The notes under the pieces: generated by a model
The model's input: only the letters and a program-made list of their open reading frames with translations
What the model was told of the DNA's origin: nothing
The model's database searches: none
Assembly: GCA_031406575.1 (NCBI GenBank)
Contig: JANOHP010000184.1
Coordinates: 1-16,646 of the forward strand
DNA from: Ga0077555 sp031406575
Lineage (GTDB): Bacteria > Pseudomonadota > Alphaproteobacteria > Rhizobiales > Hyphomicrobiaceae
Length of the DNA: 16,646 nt
Reading direction: 5' to 3'
Part shown: piece by piece, positions 14,291 through 16,646 of the stretch
Layout: every line of letters begins with the position of its first letter
How positions within the stretch are numbered: position 1 is the stretch's first letter
Position numbers and translations under genes: made by a program

Positions 14291-15565
14291 TCAATACGCC
14301 GCTTGCATCTGCTTGACGGCATCATCGATGCTGATGTTGCCCGCCGGGAAGGCATTGTTGAATACCTGCGTGAAGACTTCTTTCGGTTTGCCGGTCATCA
14401 CCTGGATGGGGATACCGAAAAAGTATTTCGCGCCCGCATTGGTTTTCTCGATCTTGGCGAAATACTCCGCCGCCTGCTTGTCCGTCATTTTCGCCGGATC
14501 ACTCTTGATGCCGGTCTGCACCTTGACGACGTCGAGCCAGCGATTGCCCATCTCCGGTGTCAGGAACGAGTTGAAGAAGGCGAGCACTTCCTTGGCATTC
14601 TTTGTCATGGCGTTGCCGACGTAGCCGCCGCCGACGGCGATCGACCGGCACTCGTTGCACACCGCACCCGGCACGGCCGGGAACTGCATGATGCCGAGTG
14701 GGAAATCGGTGGGCTGGCCGCCTTTGTCGACGGGATTGAAGGCGCGCGAGGTGTACCAACTGCCGTTGAGGAAAGTCAGGGCACCGGGATTGGTATGGAA
14801 GTAGCCATGCGCCTCGGCGAGCTTCAGCGAGGTGAAGGTCGTCGGTAGCATGCCGGCATCGGTCAGTGTCTTCGTCCACTTCAACGTGTCGACGACGCGA
14901 GGATCGGTCCAAGCCAGTTTTCCGGCGAGCAACTGGCCGTAGTCGTCGACGCCGAGCCGCTTCAGCAGGGCTTCATGCACGATATGGGCACCAGGATAAG
15001 GACGATCGCCAACGCCGAGCGACATGGGTGTGATGTTCTTCGCCTTGGCCTTCTTGACCATGTCGAGGAACGCATCCGGCGACATCTGCAGGTTGGCCGG
15101 GATCGCGACGCCCAGGTCAGCCATCGTCTTGGTGTTGTAGTAGAGTTCGACCGTCCACGCCTCGAGCGGTAGGCCGTAGAACTTACCCTTGTAGGCCCAC
15201 GAGTCCTTGGCCCACGGCTCGACCGCCGCCCAATTGAGGCCGGACAAATCGAGTAGGAAGCCATTCTCCATGTACTCGATCTGATCGGGCTCCGCGTAGA
15301 AGATGTCAGGCGCCTGATCCGCCCGCAGAGCCGTCTTCAAGCCCGCATACAGGGCCGTTTTCTCGTACCAGGTCGGCTTGATCTTGATGTTGGGATTCTT
15401 GGCCTCGAACTCTTTGATCGCCTGCTCGACGAAGGTCCGTTTGGGCACCTCGGCCGCCCAATGACTCCAGAACGTCAACTCTTTGACCTGCGCCGACGTC
15501 GGACCAGTCCATGCGGTGCAAAGGGCCGCGGTTGCTGCAAGTAGTGTTCTAATTTTCGAAGCCAT
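14291..15565 (-). CDS. Extracellular solute-binding protein of a CUT1-type ABC importer (family 1)
   Basis: This 424-residue precursor has a signal peptide (MASKIRTLLAATAAL then TSAQ; cleavage expected around residue 25) and no lipobox, so it should be a free periplasmic protein. The mature chain begins VKELTFWSHW and has the usual two-lobe family 1 pattern, with EFEAKNPNIKIK, APDIFYAEPDQIEYMENGFL, KFYGLPLEAWTVELYYNTK and ALTFLNGSW. A Cys-x-x-Cys pair in AVCNECRSI is less common in the family and may form a disulfide. The ATG at 15565 has GGAGG 5 bases upstream; a start at 15640 lacks a site and would spoil the signal peptide. As first gene of the importer-eutBC block it sets the substrate. 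A sugar or glycerophosphodiester is the family norm; an ethanolamine-containing compound would fit the context. Confidence 0.92.
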   Translation of the reverse strand: MASKIRTLLAATAALCTAWTGPTSAQVKELTFWSHWAAEVPKRTFVEQAIKEFEAKNPNIKIKPTWYEKTALYAGLKTALRADQAPDIFYAEPDQIEYMENGFLLDLSGLNWAAVEPWAKDSWAYKGKFYGLPLEAWTVELYYNTKTMADLGVAIPANLQMSPDAFLDMVKKAKAKNITPMSLGVGDRPYPGAHIVHEALLKRLGVDDYGQLLAGKLAWTDPRVVDTLKWTKTLTDAGMLPTTFTSLKLAEAHGYFHTNPGALTFLNGSWYTSRAFNPVDKGGQPTDFPLGIMQFPAVPGAVCNECRSIAVGGGYVGNAMTKNAKEVLAFFNSFLTPEMGNRWLDVVKVQTGIKSDPAKMTDKQAAEYFAKIEKTNAGAKYFFGIPIQVMTGKPKEVFTQVFNNAFPAGNISIDDAVKQMQAAY

Positions 15566-15652
15566 CAGTTCCTCCCGGCAACGTTTTCCCAGCGCACGTC
15601 GCATATGGCGCTCGCAAGCCAGGCCACAGGCGCCAATCAACCGCCCCTATCG

Positions 15653-15681
15653 ATCTTGGGTTCCAGAACGCGTGGCGTCAA
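15653..15681 (-). promoter_or_regulatory. Candidate promoter of the importer operon
   Basis: On the minus strand TTGACG (15676-15681) and CAAGAT (15653-15658) are 17 bases apart. The -35 is good, the -10 only half matches. The predicted leader is about 80 bases. Confidence 0.28.
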
Positions 15682-15803
15682 TGAAAAGAGGCGCCCCATC
15701 GAAAAGCCTGACAACCTCGGCCATACTGCGATGAACGTGGCCGCTGTCGAGCGAATACCTCATCGCTGTTCGGGCTTGCGGTGGATCGTGACCCGGGGGC
15801 AAA

Positions 15804-15814
15804 CTGTGTCACAG
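15804..15814. promoter_or_regulatory. Palindrome in the divergent importer/tauD intergenic region
   Basis: CTGTG-T-CACAG is a perfect 11-base dyad about 47 bases before the tauD start, within the 295-bp region 15566-15860 that holds no gene. It may be an operator for tauD or for both directions. No regulator gene is nearby to match it with. Confidence 0.25.
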
Positions 15815-15860
15815 ACCATCAGGTGAGAGAGTATCGACACCAACAACCAGCGAGGCTGAC

Positions 15861-16382
15861 ATGGCATTCGGCACGAGGGAGTTGCATTCGGGTTTTGCCA
15901 TCGAGATTTCGGGCGTCGACATGCGCGCCGCCCCCTCGGCAGCTCAGCTCGCGGAGATCGAGAGCCTCATCGACCGGTATCCGGTCATCGTTCTGCCTGC
16001 ACAAAATATCACCGATGAGCAACAGCAAAACTTCTGCCGGCCGTTCGACGAGCTTCAGAGATCGGTGGCGTCACGCACGAACATCGAGGCGCGCCTCGAC
16101 GCGGAAATGACGGACGCATCCAACCTCGGTAAAGACAACAAACCGCTGGAGGCCGGTGACAAGCGCCGCATGAACAATCTGGGCAGTCGCCGATGGCACA
16201 CGGACGACTCCTTCAACCGCACGCCGGTCAAGTATTCCTTTTTGTCGGGCCGGGTCGTCGCCGAGAGCGGCGGCGAAACGCAGTTTGCCGATATGCGCGC
16301 GGGATACGACGCGGTGCCATCGGACATGCGCGCCATGATCGAGAACCTGATGGTCGAGCACAAACGTTCCATCCACCACTGA
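15861..16382 (+). pseudogene. TauD/TfdA-family Fe(II)/2-oxoglutarate dioxygenase, C-terminally truncated
   Basis: The gene starts well: ATG at 15861 with GAGG 5 bases upstream, then an N-terminal domain (GTRELHSGFAIEISGVDM, RYPVIVLPAQNITDEQQ) typical of TauD/TfdA enzymes. The facial-triad H113 and D115 are present in RRWHTDDSF, and the conserved GGETQFADMRAGYD follows at 137-150. After HKRSIHH the frame stops at residue 173, whereas the family runs to about 280-300 residues. The distal iron-binding His and the 2-oxoglutarate-binding Arg are therefore lost, and the product should be inactive. Similarity ends just where a recombinase fragment on the other strand begins. The intact enzyme would have hydroxylated a sulfonate, aryloxyalkanoate or similar acid. 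Confidence 0.85.
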
Positions 16383-16646
16383 CGCAGCAACGCGTACACA
16401 TCCGGCGGCAGCATGACGTTGCGGTCCTTGCGCCCTTTGCCATCGATGACGCGAATGATGTCCTGCGCCTTGTCGATGGCGCCGACGGTCAGCCGCGTGA
16501 CTTCGCCCGCACGCAGACCGCAGGCGTAGCTGATCGTCAGCATCACGCGCGCCTTCAGGCTCGGCGCACTCGCAAGCAACAGGCGCACCTCGTCCTGCGA
16601 GAGCACGACCGGCACCTTCTGCGGCTCCTTGAGATGATAGATCTCG
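16055..16646 (-). pseudogene. Tyrosine recombinase/integrase fragment fused to antisense tauD sequence
   Basis: From the right edge to about 16370 the minus strand encodes an integrase core: EIYHLKEPQKVPVVLSQDEV, LLLASAPSLKARVML, YACGLRAGEVTRLTV with the first catalytic Arg, GKGRKDRNVMLPPDVYALL with the conserved Lys, and RQWW. This is the style of tyrosine recombinase that accompanies IS91-like elements. Beyond RQWWMER the homology ends, and the frame continues to a stop at 16055 through the complement of tauD, giving about 100 meaningless residues. The His-x-x-Arg motif and nucleophilic Tyr are missing, so it cannot recombine DNA. Its N-terminal DNA-binding part lies outside the window. A GTG at 16615 is an internal codon, not a credible start. 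Confidence 0.8.
16370..16646 (-). mobile_element. Edge of a mobile element (partial) inserted in or recombined with tauD
   Basis: The break between dioxygenase and recombinase homology falls within about 16360-16385. No terminal repeat can be delimited, and the rest of the element lies to the right of the window, so only its presence and orientation are supported. Confidence 0.45.

Overview
The window is GC-rich DNA that looks alphaproteobacterial, probably Hyphomicrobiales (Rhizobiales). The grounds are the protein repertoire (catabolic SDR, LLM, PhyH and TauD enzymes, binding-protein ABC importers), dense operons with strong GGAGG-type ribosome sites, and an Irr/ICE-like palindrome in front of an iron-binding-protein gene. 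The exact taxon cannot be read from the sequence. Nearly everything is on the minus strand; only the LLM oxygenase gene and a truncated tauD gene are on plus.

Layout from left to right. (1) 1-910: 5' part of a periplasmic Fe(III)-binding protein gene running off the left edge, with a well-formed promoter at 1027-1055 whose spacer contains an ICE-like dyad. (2) 1425-3530: a three-gene coupled operon of an extended SDR, a small DUF2322-like protein and an HpcH/HpaI-type aldolase. It is divergent from a luciferase-like flavin monooxygenase gene (3678-4853). (3) 4945-5505: SnoaL/NTF2-like protein, then the remains of an SDR gene (about 5640-5930), then a phytanoyl-CoA dioxygenase-like gene (5940-7100). 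(4) 7285-8909: a selenoprotein gene of the UGSC family, interrupted by an in-frame UGA at 7528-7530, preceded by its probable companion, a conserved GWTDGLPVVPP protein ending in a Cys-x-x-Cys tail. (5) 9086-11265: eutC and eutB, subunits of adenosylcobalamin-dependent ethanolamine ammonia-lyase, with active-site residues conserved. (6) 11343-15565: a complete sugar/glycerol-phosphate-type ABC importer (binding protein, two permeases, ATPase), with a stem-loop after the binding-protein gene. (7) 15861-16382: a TauD/TfdA dioxygenase gene cut short where it meets, head-on, the remains of a tyrosine recombinase gene of the kind that accompanies IS91-like elements.

The block from 15565 down to 7285 is plausibly one or two transcripts: import of a substrate, cleavage of ethanolamine to acetaldehyde and ammonia, and a selenium-dependent redox step of unknown purpose. 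The flanking oxygenases, dehydrogenase and aldolase give the neighbourhood the character of a catabolic island. The main result is the UGA-containing gene. Conventional gene calling would break it into two unrelated short ORFs. The frame is continuous through UGA, the UGA falls in the UGSC motif, and a hairpin resembling the E. coli fdhF bSECIS follows at the proper distance.
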